Part shown: in pieces, positions 40,707 to 53,094 of the stretch | Layout: every line of letters starts with the position of its first letter | Numbering within the stretch: position 1 is the first letter of the stretch | From: Trogon surrucura | Taxonomy: Eukaryota; Chordata; Aves; Trogoniformes; Trogonidae | NCBI GenBank assembly: GCA_020746105.1 | Contig: CM036626.1 | Location: forward strand, 15,270,001-15,334,000 | Length of the DNA stretch: 64,000 bases | Direction: 5' to 3' | Program-made: the position numbers and the translations under genes | The notes under the pieces: generated by a model | The model's database searches: none | Told to the model about the DNA's origin: nothing | What the model saw: the letters and a program-made list of their open reading frames with translations, nothing else

Positions 40707-43700
40707 AATGAACAACCACTAAGGCTTATGTAACATTTTACACAAAGAAAGATTCTGTTTGGTTTTGAAGGGCACAAGATTTTGTCTACTTACTCGTTTT
40801 CAAAAATTAAAGGAAATGGGCAAACCCCATTGTGTGTATTTTAGTTTATATCCATGTATTTTATATGACCCTCACCTGACAAACCAAATAATCACAACCA
40901 CCCTGTTAGGGGCAGACATGTGTCCCCTGATTTGAAGTGGGAGACTTAGAAGTGAGACAAGGTGTGACAACTTGTTTGAGCTCACCTGTGGCTGAAACAA
41001 ACTGAAGTATCTGCATCTCACAGCTTAATGTCACTGTTACTTAATATAAATCCATGGTGCCACGGGAAAGTGCAGGTCTGCCACCACTTTCCTCCCCCTA
41101 CCCCCATCCCTCCCAGCTTCTGACTGTGTTTTGCTGTGACCTGCTTTGTGTCGCTGGTGGCGTTGGAAGAGCCACGTGGAGAACCACCTGGGGAATGGGC
41201 CTGGCTGAAGCTTCGCCCCACACAAGCCCATGGTTAGATCTCGGTAACCCCAGCTTATTGCCTGGCCACACAAATGCTGGTGCTGATGGGAGGCACTCGG
41301 AGAGGTGAAATACATCTTCCAGCTGCTACCATACATTGTGCCGGATTAAAATAACCTTCTAACCACGGCCTCAGTCGCAGGCCAATGTTCTGTCCCCTTG
41401 ATGATGTTTTTTTGCTAGTCATAAACCATTACAACATAATACAGCAAAAGAGACCAAGATTTGGGTGCTGATTTGAAGTAAGAATTTGAGGGAAGAGCTG
41501 CACACCCATTTTCTTACGTATTTTAATTTTAAAAGGATCAGCTCCTTCACCTTTTTTAACCTTTTTTCTCTGAGAGCTGCAACTAACCTCAGCCACATTC
41601 TTCACTCCTTCAAGTCATCCTGAATTGCAGTCACATCCACCTCCTTGTTGGCTGGGCCAGGTTCACGTTGATTGCAGAAGGCGGCTCTTGGGTCTTTAAG
41701 CTAATTTTCTGCATCTGGCCTCTCCAGTTGCCTTGATCACCACTTGTGCCTGCAAACAGAACAGCCCTGAGCTAAATTACTGGTCATGCCAAAGCAGAAG
41801 CCCAAGTATCACACGTTGTCATAAATAAAAGGAACAAAAATCTTTGCATGTTCTGAGAAATCCTTTGCTGGCACCTGTTTCTAGCATTACTATAACAAAC
41901 ATGAGAAGCCTCAACCAGGCCCCAGTTTCTCACAAGACACTATTGGTGGCTGATGAACAGGGTCCTTCTGCATCACGAGATAAAGTCCATGGCTCTTAAA
42001 ATGAAAGAGGCTTTGCTATTGTAGTATTCCCGTTAAACAAGAAGCATCAAGATAGCCAAGAGTTCCTCGCTATAAATGGTTAGTGACAAAGTATCAGGGT
42101 ATGCAGCCAACTCCATGACCTGTTCCTGGCACTTACTACAGCACCACATAAGAGGCACAGCAGCTCTTCTTAAATGTTATTGTATAACATGTTATCAGAA
42201 ACTCTGAGAGCTCTGGCTGATCTCTTTTTATTTAAACGAAAACACCCACTTATTTATCGCCCTATACACATATGAATCATTCCTCTCCTCTTCCCAAAGG
42301 GCTGCAATCTGTCTGCAATTAAGGCATGCCATGCTCAAAAGAGCACGCTACAGCTATTATTCAGGCAGACACCTCCAGGGCCAATTCTAAGTTTGGCTGC
42401 AGCCAGTGACGTGGAATTGAGCTGTGCTCTGCTCGGTGCTGGTGTCAGGACGCCCTGGTACCCACACGCACAAGCGAGAGGTCAAAGAGAGAACACAAGA
42501 GAACACAATGCACGGCAAAGGGGCACGGGCAAGCCGTTGCGCCACTCTACCCTTGCAAGGCTTACACGTTTGGAGAGGGTATTATGTGGTTTAGCCCCAT
42601 GCGACAGGAGATGTCGGGGTAGTTTTGTGTTTACCTCCTTCTACCTGTGAATCGGCACAACGGGGGTCGTCAGCAGGAGCAAGCTCAGCTGGGTGAGCCA
42701 TGAGTCAGCAGCTGCTGCCCAGCACCAGCAGGCTTTGAGCTCTGCTTAAGCAGGCATGCCCAAACACCGTGGCTCTTTCTAATTGAGCCCTTCTCTTAGC
42801 TTGCTCCCAAATGGATTTGGAAAAACAGGTGTATAAACTCCAAAAGAAACACATCCAGGAATTATTCTGGGCTTTATCAGGTTACTTGGTTTGGTGTTTT
42901 GTGGTGCGGGTTTTGGTTGTCTTTTTTTCTTTCCTAGTGAAATTAGTTTTGTTGTCTGTGTTGAGATGCAGGCCAGATAATGCAGCATCAGGTCAGCAAG
43001 CAGAAATCAAGAGAAGAAAAGGCTATTAAGATAAGCAAAGGACAACTGATTTCTTTGTGTTGTCTGCAGGGACAAAAGCATGGTGTATTACACATGATAT
43101 TTAAATAATACTGCTTAATTAAAAAAAAAAACTAGCCTAGGTTGTGTTTAAGTCTCTTTATTTGCTAAATGTTTGCCTCAGACTTCATGGAAGAGTTGCT
43201 CAGTTCATGTAACACACACTTCTCCCCAAGCCTGAGGGCCTACCACTTCGGCAGGCACTACTTTTCTCCTTCCATACATCTGTGTGTCCTCCTCAACACA
43301 CCTCAAAATCAGGCTGTGCTTCTGCAGTAGGAGGAGGATGAAGTGGTGGTAGTGGAGGCTATTAGCTGATTGGATTAATTAAAAGTAATTGCCAGCACAT
43401 GGTGACCATGACTGGTGGAGGAAAGGGAAGTGATATAAGAACAGAGCTGGGAGGGTGGGTTGTTGGTGCTGCTGTAGGTGGCTGCTCCAGGTTTTATCTC
43501 TGCTCAAGCGGCTGTTGCGGACGTGGTGGCTGTGGCCACTTTTGCTTTCCTCGAGCACACAACAGGTATGGACTGGGAAGTGTGGGGTGTGTGGCCAAGT
43601 TTTGTTTCAACTAGATTTCTAGCATGGTAACTCATGCGGTTAACAAAGTTTTTCATGGTATTTCTGGATTGTAGCAGAGGCCTTTGTGTGCCATGATCTG

Positions 43701-46700
43701 AACTGGCAAAATTGTTGTGGGGTTTGGCCTAAAAGAAGGCGCACGCTGCTCCTCAGTTATTCCCGCTCTTGCTAAGCTCAACCTCCACGAGCTCCTGTAT
43801 TATCTATCCCACCCATATGCTGTTTAAATTGTAAGCTTGTTCTGTGTGTTGCAGTGCTGTTGCTAATTAAGAAAACCTAATTATTTAGCTCACTCAAGTA
43901 AGAAGGCTTAAAACTCTTTGGCATTAAAGGTTTTGTTTCAGCAAATGTTCTCAAAACCTCGTATGTTCTCGCTGGGAATTGTAAGGCCTGGTAGTCCCAC
44001 TGTGCATGGCTAGCCTGTAGGGGCTCTGGTGACCTCTGAGTTGGTGTATCAAAGCAGGGTAAACACAGGCTTTTATCTGTTCCGCTGAAGCAGTTTTAAT
44101 TTACCTGTGGTTTTGTATAAAATTATTAAGTATTGTAGTAGGTCTGTATTGGAAGCTGTAGTGTTCTGTTTTGGGAAACAATGTGCAGGTAGGGTAGAAT
44201 GAAGACGCTGCATTGAGGATGGTAGATTTGGTGCTTTATCTCTGGATTGGCACTGAGGAAAAGCTGCTCTGGTATCTTCACGGACTAACAGAACTCTGAG
44301 GAATGCTTAAACTCGGTGCTCTTTGCACACTGGAATGTTTTGCACAGTCTTCGTTTACAAGCAATTAGCTGAAACAGACTATTTTTTCCTATTAAGAGGG
44401 AAATAATGAATGAAATCTCTGACTTAGAAATGGGATTTTTCCTAGCTGGAAATTGTGTTTTGGCACCAAAATCAGAGTAAATAGCTCATGCTGTTTGCAG
44501 ACTCTCCACTGTGCTATGTGATGACGTAGAGGCGGCCCCTGGGAAAAGTTTCCTTTCTCGGTGGGGGTGGAGAGCTGAGGTAGCAGCAGCTCCCTTGGCT
44601 ATTTGGTGCTCCATGTATTTCTGTGGCTCAGTGGGGGCACCTTTTGGTTAGACAAATCTATGGGTTTGTATCTAAAACCTATCTGCATGCCTGCTGTTTG
44701 CATCAGGTAGTAGAGGCCAATTCTATCAGTTTCTTGTAGTTCTTGGAAGTTCTTGACACACATCATGCCAGGTAACTGAAGTTCTTTTTGCAGCTGCACC
44801 TTTTCTCTTTTTGTTTTTTGATTTTTTTTTAATGCAGTTTTGATTCTTTTCATCAAAGGACTTGGTTTCTGTATCATTAGGTGGCAGCACATGCCAATGT
44901 ATTTTCCTGTATAAGGAAAAATGATAACCCACAATACATCCTGTGGAAAGAAGGTACATCTTCACAGTATTTTTTTTTTTCCTTGGTGATTGAGAGGCAT
45001 TACTACCATATCTAAATTATTACCTTAAACAGTTGTTTAAGGGAATAATTTTGGGGGGGGGGGGGGAATCATGCCGTTTTCTTTGCAGCAGAATTAAATT
45101 GTAATTTCCATGTGAAATAGAGAAGACAAAGAAAATAAGGGTATCAAATTTTGCAAGGAATCAACTTGCCAAAAAATAGGCACTGCAAGGCAGTGACATG
45201 GCTTTTTGAAAACATGTGAGGGAATACAACCAGTGTGATCACTCTCAAGTGTTTGTGCTCTCATCTGTCTGAGAGATGGTCTAGACTTGAACACATCTAA
45301 CCCTCATCTGAGTTTTGGCAAGTGATTCTCATAACTGACTTCATCCTCTCCAGGCTACAATAGGAGGTATTTGTAAATATCTGTGGTTCGACACAGGTTG
45401 CACTAAGCTGTGGAAGTAGGTTCTGCAGTTAGACTGTGAGAACAGTGAGCTATTCAGTATTTCCTTACTATCCTCACATTTTTCTTGCTCTGTCTGAGTC
45501 CTGTCAAGTATTTCTGAAGGACATCTTGGAACATACAGTCTACACAATTAAAATGTCCCCTCTGTCAGCCAGTCCTCAACCATGGCTATGGTTCCTAGAT
45601 GCATCACTGAGTGTCTGGGAATTGGAGAATTAATAGTTGAAGTAAACCTCCTTAAAATTAGAAGCAGGTAAAATTAGTAGCTGTAAGGTGATGAGATGGA
45701 CTTGATCAGCAGCAGGCAAAGGAAAACAGGGAACAAGGTGCAGATATGTATTTCCTTGCGTGTGCACGTAAAGCAAACCCTTCAGTATCTCTCTGTATTC
45801 TCAGTGAACAGACCTGAAAAGTAGCTGAGAAGAAAAAAAACCCAAACCCTAAGACTGGGCAGGCCATTGCTAAAAAAAAAAAATCAAGCAAGGTATATTG
45901 AGGCTTCAACTGAGTTAGTGGGAGGTTTCTCATTGAAGGAGCTGTGCAGATGGACCTTTGGTGGTCTGTCAAGGTCCTTCAGCTCTAATTTATGAGAGTT
46001 CTTTGAAACAGCTGATTAAAAACTGAGCCTGGACCCTCAGGGCTTGCCCTAGGGATTCTGAGATTCTTCAAAGTAGCTGTGTTGTTTGAGTTTCTGCCAA
46101 TATCAGTTAAAACCATTTTGCTTGCTCAATTCCCTCCTTCCTCCAAACTTTATTAATGCTTCCATGTTTAATCTTGGATTGGAGCCCTGAGCATCTTCAG
46201 ATAATTTGAATTGTTTTGTCACCTCTGACTATGATTTGTCTTTTTCAGACATAAATAAACATGTATTCCTTACAAATTTCACATGAAAAGGTAATTACAG
46301 TGCAGTTCTGAATAAAGAGCCTGATTTGCAATCATAAGGAGGCCTTCCTTCCACTACTGCTAATAAACAACAGTAAAAGATGATGACTATTTAAAGCTCA
46401 AAATTTACCCTGCCTTTCTCCTGACAAGCTTGCACATTGATTCTGACACACAGACTGACAGCTTCATGGCATTTTGGAATGTTCCAACTGTAGTGAGTAT
46501 GTGGTACTATTTATTTTAGTACCCCCCATTCCCACAGCAGCCACTGACTCACAAGAAAAAGCTAAGAGCAATATTTGGCATTTGTTTCCTGTGCAGTACA
46601 ATTTGCCTGGTTCATTAACCTTCTTTATGTAGATGTAAATTCTGAGTCTGACATGGTTATTTTTGGGGCGCATGTCAAGACTAGGTTTGTCTGTCTGAGC

Positions 46701-47118
46701 AGCGTTTGCTTCTGAAATTGCTTCAGCAATTTTGTCTCTTAGAGCAAATTTTGTGTCGTATGTTAAGAGATGCTTATGTCTCGCGTTCAAATCTCTAACA
46801 CCAGAAACAAGCAGAAGGAAAACGGGAGACAGAGGAGATGATATACAGCACCAGCTGTGTGACATTGTCCTGTACCTGTTTCACCAGAAATAGTTTCTTT
46901 CTGCTTACACAACACAACAGATTGATGGAGGCTGAACGTAAATTCTGCTGTCACTTGTAAATGGACTGGGTTGGCTGTTGATGTGCCAGCATGTAGAAGA
47001 AAGGGGAGAGGTTTATGTTCCTGTAATCCTATGAGAAAAGGCTCTAGTGTGTCTACACTTCTGAGTATGTAATGAGAAATACAGCTACAACTAAATGAAA
47101 TCCCTGCTTCTCCTTCAG
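40707..47118. other. Intergenic DNA, no confident gene
   Basis: No exon of SLC6A1 or another known gene was recognised. The stretch includes a 14-base poly(G) run (45053-45066) and minus-strand open frames at 44599-44934 and 46464-46865 that are protein-like in composition but match no family and lack convincing splice sites. The block 42.39-42.65 kb is mildly CpG-enriched but not a clear CpG island. Confidence 0.5.
45053..45066 (+). repeat. Poly(G) homopolymer run, 14 bases
   Basis: An uninterrupted run of 14 G between aataattt and aatcatgcc. Long G runs are rare in this AT-rich context. The exact length may be affected by sequencing error. Confidence 0.9.
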
Positions 47119-47535
47119 ATTGCTTGTGTGATGCTGATGTATGCAGCTGGGCTTTTCCTGCTCAGCAAGAACGTTTGGCAAACAAATTCTTGACTATTGT
47201 AGAAGTGCCACATGCTATGCAGTACTGTACCTAGGATATACAAAGGCCTCTTTTAATTAGCATAAAGTTTGTGGATTTGGTTTTTTAAGTGGGGCCTTTT
47301 TTTTAGGCCTATATACTGAAAGCATGATGCAGCTCATGAAACACTCTGGTTTTCAGCAGCTTCTCAGTGGTAGCACAGGGGTCTGCCTATGAGCATAATA
47401 GCGTAAAAGCTTGGTTTGCACTGGATTTACAATTTTTAATTTTTTTTGTAAGAATGAAGATACTGGTCTTCAGCTAGGATATTTGCAACTGTTATGTTGT
47501 GTTTCAAATGTTATAAATAAACTGCATGCCAAAAA
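47119..47535 (+). other. Candidate 3'-terminal exon of an unidentified + strand transcript
   Basis: A strong acceptor (ccctgcttctccttcag, ending 47118) is followed in one frame by 24 codons of hydrophobic, membrane-helix-like sequence (IACVMLMYAAGLFLLSK, then NVWQTNS) and a TGA at 47191-47193. About 320 bp of AT-rich UTR-like sequence follows, with AATAAA at 47516-47521 and a GT-rich stretch after it (gggtatgtggacac). A second frame is open for about 37 codons. The layout fits a last exon encoding a C-terminal or tail-anchor helix, but I recognise neither the protein nor upstream exons. It could also be a noncoding RNA end or chance. Confidence 0.25.
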
Positions 47536-47769
47536 GAAGGGTATGTGGACACTTCTAAGTTGGGAATAGTAAATTAACCAAGCAACTAACAGCAATGAGC
47601 TTATTCACTGAAAACTTGCTTGTAGCAGGTGAATAAGCACAGCCTTTCTGTTTTTTAAAGCACTCTATCCAGTTCCTCTCCTCTGTTAACATGTTTACCG
47701 GGAGGAAGGAAACACTGCACTCCAGGACTTAACTTTGCTAAAACCGTCAGCATGGAGACATTTTTTCTT

Positions 47770-48150
47770 GCTGGGTAAAATCCCAACAAGTGGTATTGAA
47801 TGGACTTAAAACCAGCTGGCAGCTGTTTCAGGTGGTGTTCCCCAGGGCTCAGTATTGGGGCCAAAGGATGTAGTGGTGTGGGTATTGTTCTCTTCCCAGG
47901 TAACAAGTGATAGGATGAGAGGAAGCAGCCTCAAGTTGCACCAGTGGAGGTTTAGATTGGATATTTGGAAAAAATTCTTCCCTGAAAGGGTTATCAAGCA
48001 CTGGAACAGACTGCCCAGGGAAGTGGTGGAGTCACCATCTCTGGAGGCAGATATGGTGCTCAGGGACCTGGTGGTGGACCTGGCAGTGCAAACTTAACAG
48101 TTGGACTAAATCTTAAAGGTCTTTTCCAATCTAAATGATTCTGTAATAAT
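47770..48150 (+). mobile_element. CR1 LINE, internally deleted, sense orientation
   Basis: The + strand carries a piece of the RT domain ([15 protein letters not shown] then [10 protein letters not shown], about 47780-47863), followed within about 45 bp by the ORF2 C-terminus ([43 protein letters not shown], about 47900-48055). It ends with a CR1 tail ending tctaaatgattctgtaataa. The catalytic motif and everything between it and the C-terminus are missing (roughly 0.7 kb by comparison with the 61.7 kb copy), so the copy is inactive. Confidence 0.9.
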
Positions 48151-51100
48151 TCTGTCAGCCCCCAATACCTTTTTCTATGTGTTCCCCAACCATTGTGCCA
48201 AAAACAGTGGGGAGAAGGAGGGAGAAAGAAAGGGAAATGCATTGTCCTGTTTTGCTGTTGCTTTTCAAGATTTTGTCTCTCTGGTTGTTCTGATATAAAC
48301 TGTCTCTCCACTCCAGTGGCTTTTTTTTATTGGTGAAGTTGATACTCAAAATGTGCAACTTGCCTCCTGCCTGACGTACGCTTGTTTGGCCTAGGGCTCA
48401 CCTCATATGCGCACTTTTCCCCTCCTCTCCGCAAAAGAAATTGCATTAAGAATTAGATCCTCAGTGCCCTCACTCTCGGTAGCACCATACACTTCAGTAG
48501 ACGTATCAGTCCTCTGCTATGGTAGACTGAGTCTCCAGCTGCTGCCAAGGTGCAATTGGATTTGTTTCATCTCATTTTCTATGATGACCTTAAAACTGGC
48601 CCCTTGCTCCAAGTATAGGAGTCATTTTGGTTTCTTTGGCTGCCTGGCAAAAATGTTTACAGAGCATTTGGGGACCAAGCTAGGAGGAAAAATGTTCCCC
48701 ATAAGCCTAGGAAGGATGTAGTTTCCTCTGATTTAATACCTTCTCAAAAGGAGAAGTTAGTTACAAGGATCAGACAAGTTGGCAATACAGGAAATATTAA
48801 CATGGAATCATCTCTGCCAATCTTGTGTACCGAGCCAGATACTCCCTTTCTGCCCTTTCTAGATTGTTCTTTGGACCACCAGTTTACGCTGAGGGGCTGG
48901 ACTCAGATGGAAATATATTCTCTGTACCAATGCAAAATTTGCTTCAAATAAAAAATATTTGCAGGACATGTTTCTACCATCCTGCTGTACTAAAGATGTT
49001 TAAACTATGATGTGATGTTGAAATTGGTTGAGAGATCGGGCATGCCTGTCTGTATATGCTAAATAAATCAATTAATCTGAATCATAAGCATGAAGAAGTA
49101 GGCAGTAGTACAGGCTCTAACTCTTATCGGGATGGCAAAACATGTCCAAGCTGCTTCTATGCCTCCTTTCTGGCATGTGACTTCTACCTTTTATATTTTT
49201 AGTGTGGACTGTGTGGAGAAGGGTAAAGATGATTTTTGAACTGGTTTTGTGTCTCCCTGTTGTTTTTCTCGACCAGTGAAGAATTAATTTAGGTGGGCCT
49301 TCTCTACTGCACAAAACACAGTGACCGTCTCCTGCTGGTAACACTGGCTTGGCTGGCAGTCACCAGCGCTTTTTCCTGTGACACTGAACCCTCCTTGAAG
49401 CCTACCCCCTGACTTGCACTTTTTGCAGGACTTGGCGGGGGAGGGAGGGGGAAGCTGTGTACAGGGATCTGGTGTTGAGGTTGTGATGCCTTTCATGTCA
49501 GAACAGCTGGATTTAAATATCTGTGCTAGAAGAGATAACATCTCATAATTCTGCAATTCCTGGCAGAGTATCTAGCTCTTTCATAAACGTCTTAAAGTGG
49601 TCTTTGAAAGTGGAATTTTCAGAAGTGGGTACTAGCTCTTCAGAAGTTTCACATGTCCACGATTTCCATAAGATTGGAGTATTCTGCTTTTCTCAGGTCT
49701 CTTATATAGGTATGTGAAAAATTCATGAATTCATGTACATATCTGACTTCAGGCAACCCCGTCTGAAGACTTCATCTGAAGCATTTCCTTCTAATGTCTC
49801 AGTTAAATGATCATGAAATGGTTTTTAGAGCTTCTAGCACAGAAATAGATATTTATCTGTAATATGCTGCCACAAGCAAGAAAACTTTATATGCCACTGG
49901 ATGTCACCCTAACAAAGCTCAAAGTACTTGTGCAGTACAAATCTTTACACTTCCATTATGAAACCGTGTACAGCATGTTAAACTCTGATTTCCTCAGCAA
50001 AAGGAGGGTAAGATAACATGGAAGTTGCCAACTAGCTGTCCCATGAAGAAGCCTTTGAGATCTCAAGTGTTACATCAGGCAAAAGACAGCTAAGCTTCAT
50101 AATTGTTTGTTTCAGTAAACCATTAGGGATGACAAATCAACACTGAATCTATCACAGTGAATTTTTCAGAATTTATTTTCTAGCACCTTTGTTGCATGGG
50201 TTGGTTTTGGCTTAAAAGCAAGGCAAATATCAACCCTTCCTGTGCGATGTCCATACACGTTTGAGAATTTCAGTGGGCACATGGAAGCTGAGTGTTTGAG
50301 TCCCGTTAAAAGTCAATGGAATCTACCCCTCTGCTCAACTTTCTTTCACAGAGTTATAAGTCAGTAATCTGCCAAAGGATAATTTAGCTCAGGGGCCAAG
50401 AATGCTGTCAGTGTGAGCTTCATACATAAAATGTCCCAGGAGGGAAGGAACTCAGATGAGGATATAACAGTAAGTAATGGGATTAATCTGCTACACACAG
50501 ACCTTGAGTACCGAATCAACAAAAGCTATAAACTGAGGGTGGGTGCTTCTAGTAGAGATAGATAAGGATCTGCTCAGGATGCTAGGGAGGGCAGAGAAGC
50601 ACTAAAGTACACTAGCAGAGAATCTCCATTGCCAAAAGACTGTGAGACTAACTTATACAATATTTTAAATTATCCAGGTAAAGCTCATCCTTCCTTGAGG
50701 CACAGTGACATCTTGATCTCTCCTGGACATCTGTTTGGATTCTACCACCCTTTACACTTGGGCTAACCTGCATAAAACACTGACCATGCTTGTCTTCACA
50801 CAGATTGGACCAACTCTCCCTACCTCTTTCACCTTAGCAGGGACTGAGAAGCTATCTACCACCATCTTTTTACTGTGGTATGAAAACCAGTCCCAAAATG
50901 TTTGCACAGAGGCTGCAGGGCACTGCTTAAAATTTTAATAGACTTATTAATTTGTACTAAAATATATCTAATATTGAATACAGATAGTTAGATAAATCCA
51001 GCAAGTACTACTAAAATATGTACTTGCTACAGCAAGATGGATAATTTTCATGTGTGTCATACAATAGAACAGAATGTCAGGGTACTGTAAAAAATTATTA

Positions 51101-51500
51101 CACAATTAGTTCACTGAGTCATGCAACTTCCTCCTCCTTTAACTTTATAGATGGTTGTGGCACGTAGAAAACTATCTCCTGGTATAGCTTTATCTGTGAT
51201 GTTGTTCCTCGTGAATTTTGATACCAGCAGAAATCCCAGAGGGACCATCTCAGAAATTGTAGCTTCGAGCTCTTTTAGAAGAGATGATACACAATGAGGT
51301 CACGGTGAGATTTGAATTAGTGATGTAAGCTAGCTTCACATTTAGTGCCAAAGTGCAACAGGACAATTCTTTCTTTCTGTCATTAATGACCTGCGGTTGA
51401 CCCTGGCTACAGCTGAAAAGCTCTGGATTCCATTACCCAGCTCATCTCTGAAATCAATTAATGTTTCCCTGAAGATACATAAATAGCTCAACTCTTTTAA
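48151..51500. other. Intergenic DNA, no recognised gene
   Basis: AT-rich sequence with no recognised exon, RNA gene or repeat family. A single AATAAA near 49061 has no supporting exon structure. Confidence 0.5.
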
Positions 51501-51784
51501 TAAGTGTCAGGAAGGGGCCTTTATTTCCCCCCTGTGCCTCTTTATCATTCATTTAAAAAGAGTCCTCCTGACATTCCAGGTTTCCCAGATCTCAGTAATA
51601 CAAAATGCAAGACACAGACCTCTCCCCACAGGCAAACCCCAGTTGCGTCAAAAGGGGCAACAGTTTATCAGAAAATAAACCCCTCACGTTCCAGCTTGCC
51701 CTCAGAAATTGGAGGGGCTGGGGGTGGCTAGGCTTAGGTTCTACTAACCTAACTACTAACCGGACTACTAACGCACCGCACCAA
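51501..51784 (-). mobile_element. Possible internal (post-LTR) sequence of the adjacent retroelement
   Basis: On the - strand, directly after the proposed LTR end, a TGGTGCGGTGCG stretch sits where a tRNA primer-binding site would be. It is followed by GC-rich, partly repetitive DNA (ctaacctaactactaacc on +) and then unclassifiable sequence. No gag, pol or env coding is recognisable. Extent is uncertain. Confidence 0.25.
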
Positions 51785-52445
51785 TGTGCCTTCAATCTGG
51801 CAGCGCGCCTGGACTCGCACAGCCAGCCCGCGCAAGGGTGCCGGTGTTCCCTCACCAACTTGCACGGCCAGACTCAGTGTGCCAGTGCCAGCACAGCCGG
51901 ACCAGAATTAAATATAATTTATTGAAGCAACAGATAGACAATTTCATTTTGAATGCCGGTGATAGTGTCTGTCTGCAAAGCATGGGCAAAGTGTGGATAG
52001 TACAACCTGATTACAAATATGTTAGATCATGAGCAGCTCTCTAGAGATTTTCTAAGTGTCCTGGGCAGCACTTGGTGAGAATAAGTGTTTTGAGCCTTAC
52101 CCAAAGGTGTCCTATGGGGGGAAAGAGAGGCTCAGATCCCAGAAGAGAGAGGTGGTCTGTTGTGGTGTCTCCTATGACAGTGGTAGTATCTTCCCTAACA
52201 TTCCCTCCCTCTCTTGGGCCTTTTTATATTATTTGTTACCCTTCAGGTGGAGCTTGAGTGATTCTAGTCATGCCTATCTTTATTGGGATTGGTGTAATTT
52301 TTCCTCACTTTGCTTTTAAAGGTATAGACTTTTATTTTTACTTTTTCTTAAATAAAAAGCTTAATACTTGTTGCTTAGGGGTTTGGTATTGATTATTCCC
52401 ATTTGGATGAGATCTGCTCTATATCCAGAGTGACTCCTGAGCACA
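51785..52445 (-). mobile_element. LTR of an endogenous retrovirus-like element, antisense
   Basis: On the - strand the 661-bp segment starts TGTGCTCAGG and ends AAGGCACA, giving short perfect inverted ends (TGTGC...GCACA). In order it contains a TATA-like aataataTAAAAAGGCCC (about 52217-52232), roughly 300 bp later an AATAAA (51918-51923), and a GC-rich segment of about 130 bp that would be U5. This matches U3-R-U5 organisation. No flanking target duplication is seen, as expected if the lower-coordinate side continues into internal sequence. No coding capacity. The family cannot be named from sequence alone, and the ends are inferred from the TG...CA rule. Confidence 0.5.
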
Positions 52446-53094
52446 CTCTGGAGTATCCCAGGGTCAGTGAGCCCAGAAGTCATAATCATTTTAAGAATTC
52501 ACTGGAACTTTTCTGAATTGGTTCAAAACTGTCAATAGGACAGCCCTGCTGTGTTTGCATGTCCTATTTCCAGCTAAAAGCAAGCATTTAGCCTGACTTT
52601 TTTTCCTTTATTACAAGTTCCTAGCCATTTGTGGGTTTAGATAAAGATTTCATGCAGCTCTTACCAGTGAGAGGCTGGCAACCATAGACAGCACATTGTG
52701 CTCTTCCTGAGCACAAATACTGGTTTTGGTAAAACATTTTGTATTGTTTGTATTGTACTGTAACACTTCAAATTAGAGCTGCTTCTCTTGATACAAGAAA
52801 AATGGATTGTAGCCACTTTTATCCTTTCCTGAAGCTTCTTTAGTGAAAACTTAGAAAAGGAACTTTATTCTGCATTGTGGTAAAACTTATACCTTTAGTT
52901 TACCTCTGCTTGCTGTCTGGAGGCCATACCAACCTGTAACTTTAAATTTTACTGCTGAAGACAATAGTTTCTTTAGGCTATTCACACTGCCTGAGAATCA
53001 AGACTTTAAGCTCATCATGTCAACCTGTTTAGATGTCTTCATGTCTTAGCACACCAAAGTGCTGAAGTGATAACAAAAGATGCTTAGCCAGTCT
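52446..53094. other. Intergenic DNA, no recognised gene
   Basis: No exon, repeat family or RNA gene recognised. Confidence 0.5.

Noticed and set aside
42393..42650. Mildly CpG-rich block considered as a promoter or CpG island for SLC6A1
   Set aside because: CpG density and length are too low, no TATA or initiator context was identified, and no exon with a donor follows convincingly.
44599..44934. Minus-strand 111-codon frame
   Set aside because: It runs through an A-rich low-complexity tract, has no pyrimidine-rich acceptor upstream, and has no recognisable motif.
45053..45066. Poly(G) run considered as a G-quadruplex regulatory element
   Set aside because: A single homopolymer without separate G-tracts and loops in a gene-poor place. 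Length is uncertain and no function is supported.
46464..46865. Minus-strand 133-codon open frame with protein-like composition
   Set aside because: No family recognised, no convincing splice donor (gttaat at best), and frames of similar length occur elsewhere in clearly noncoding parts of this window.
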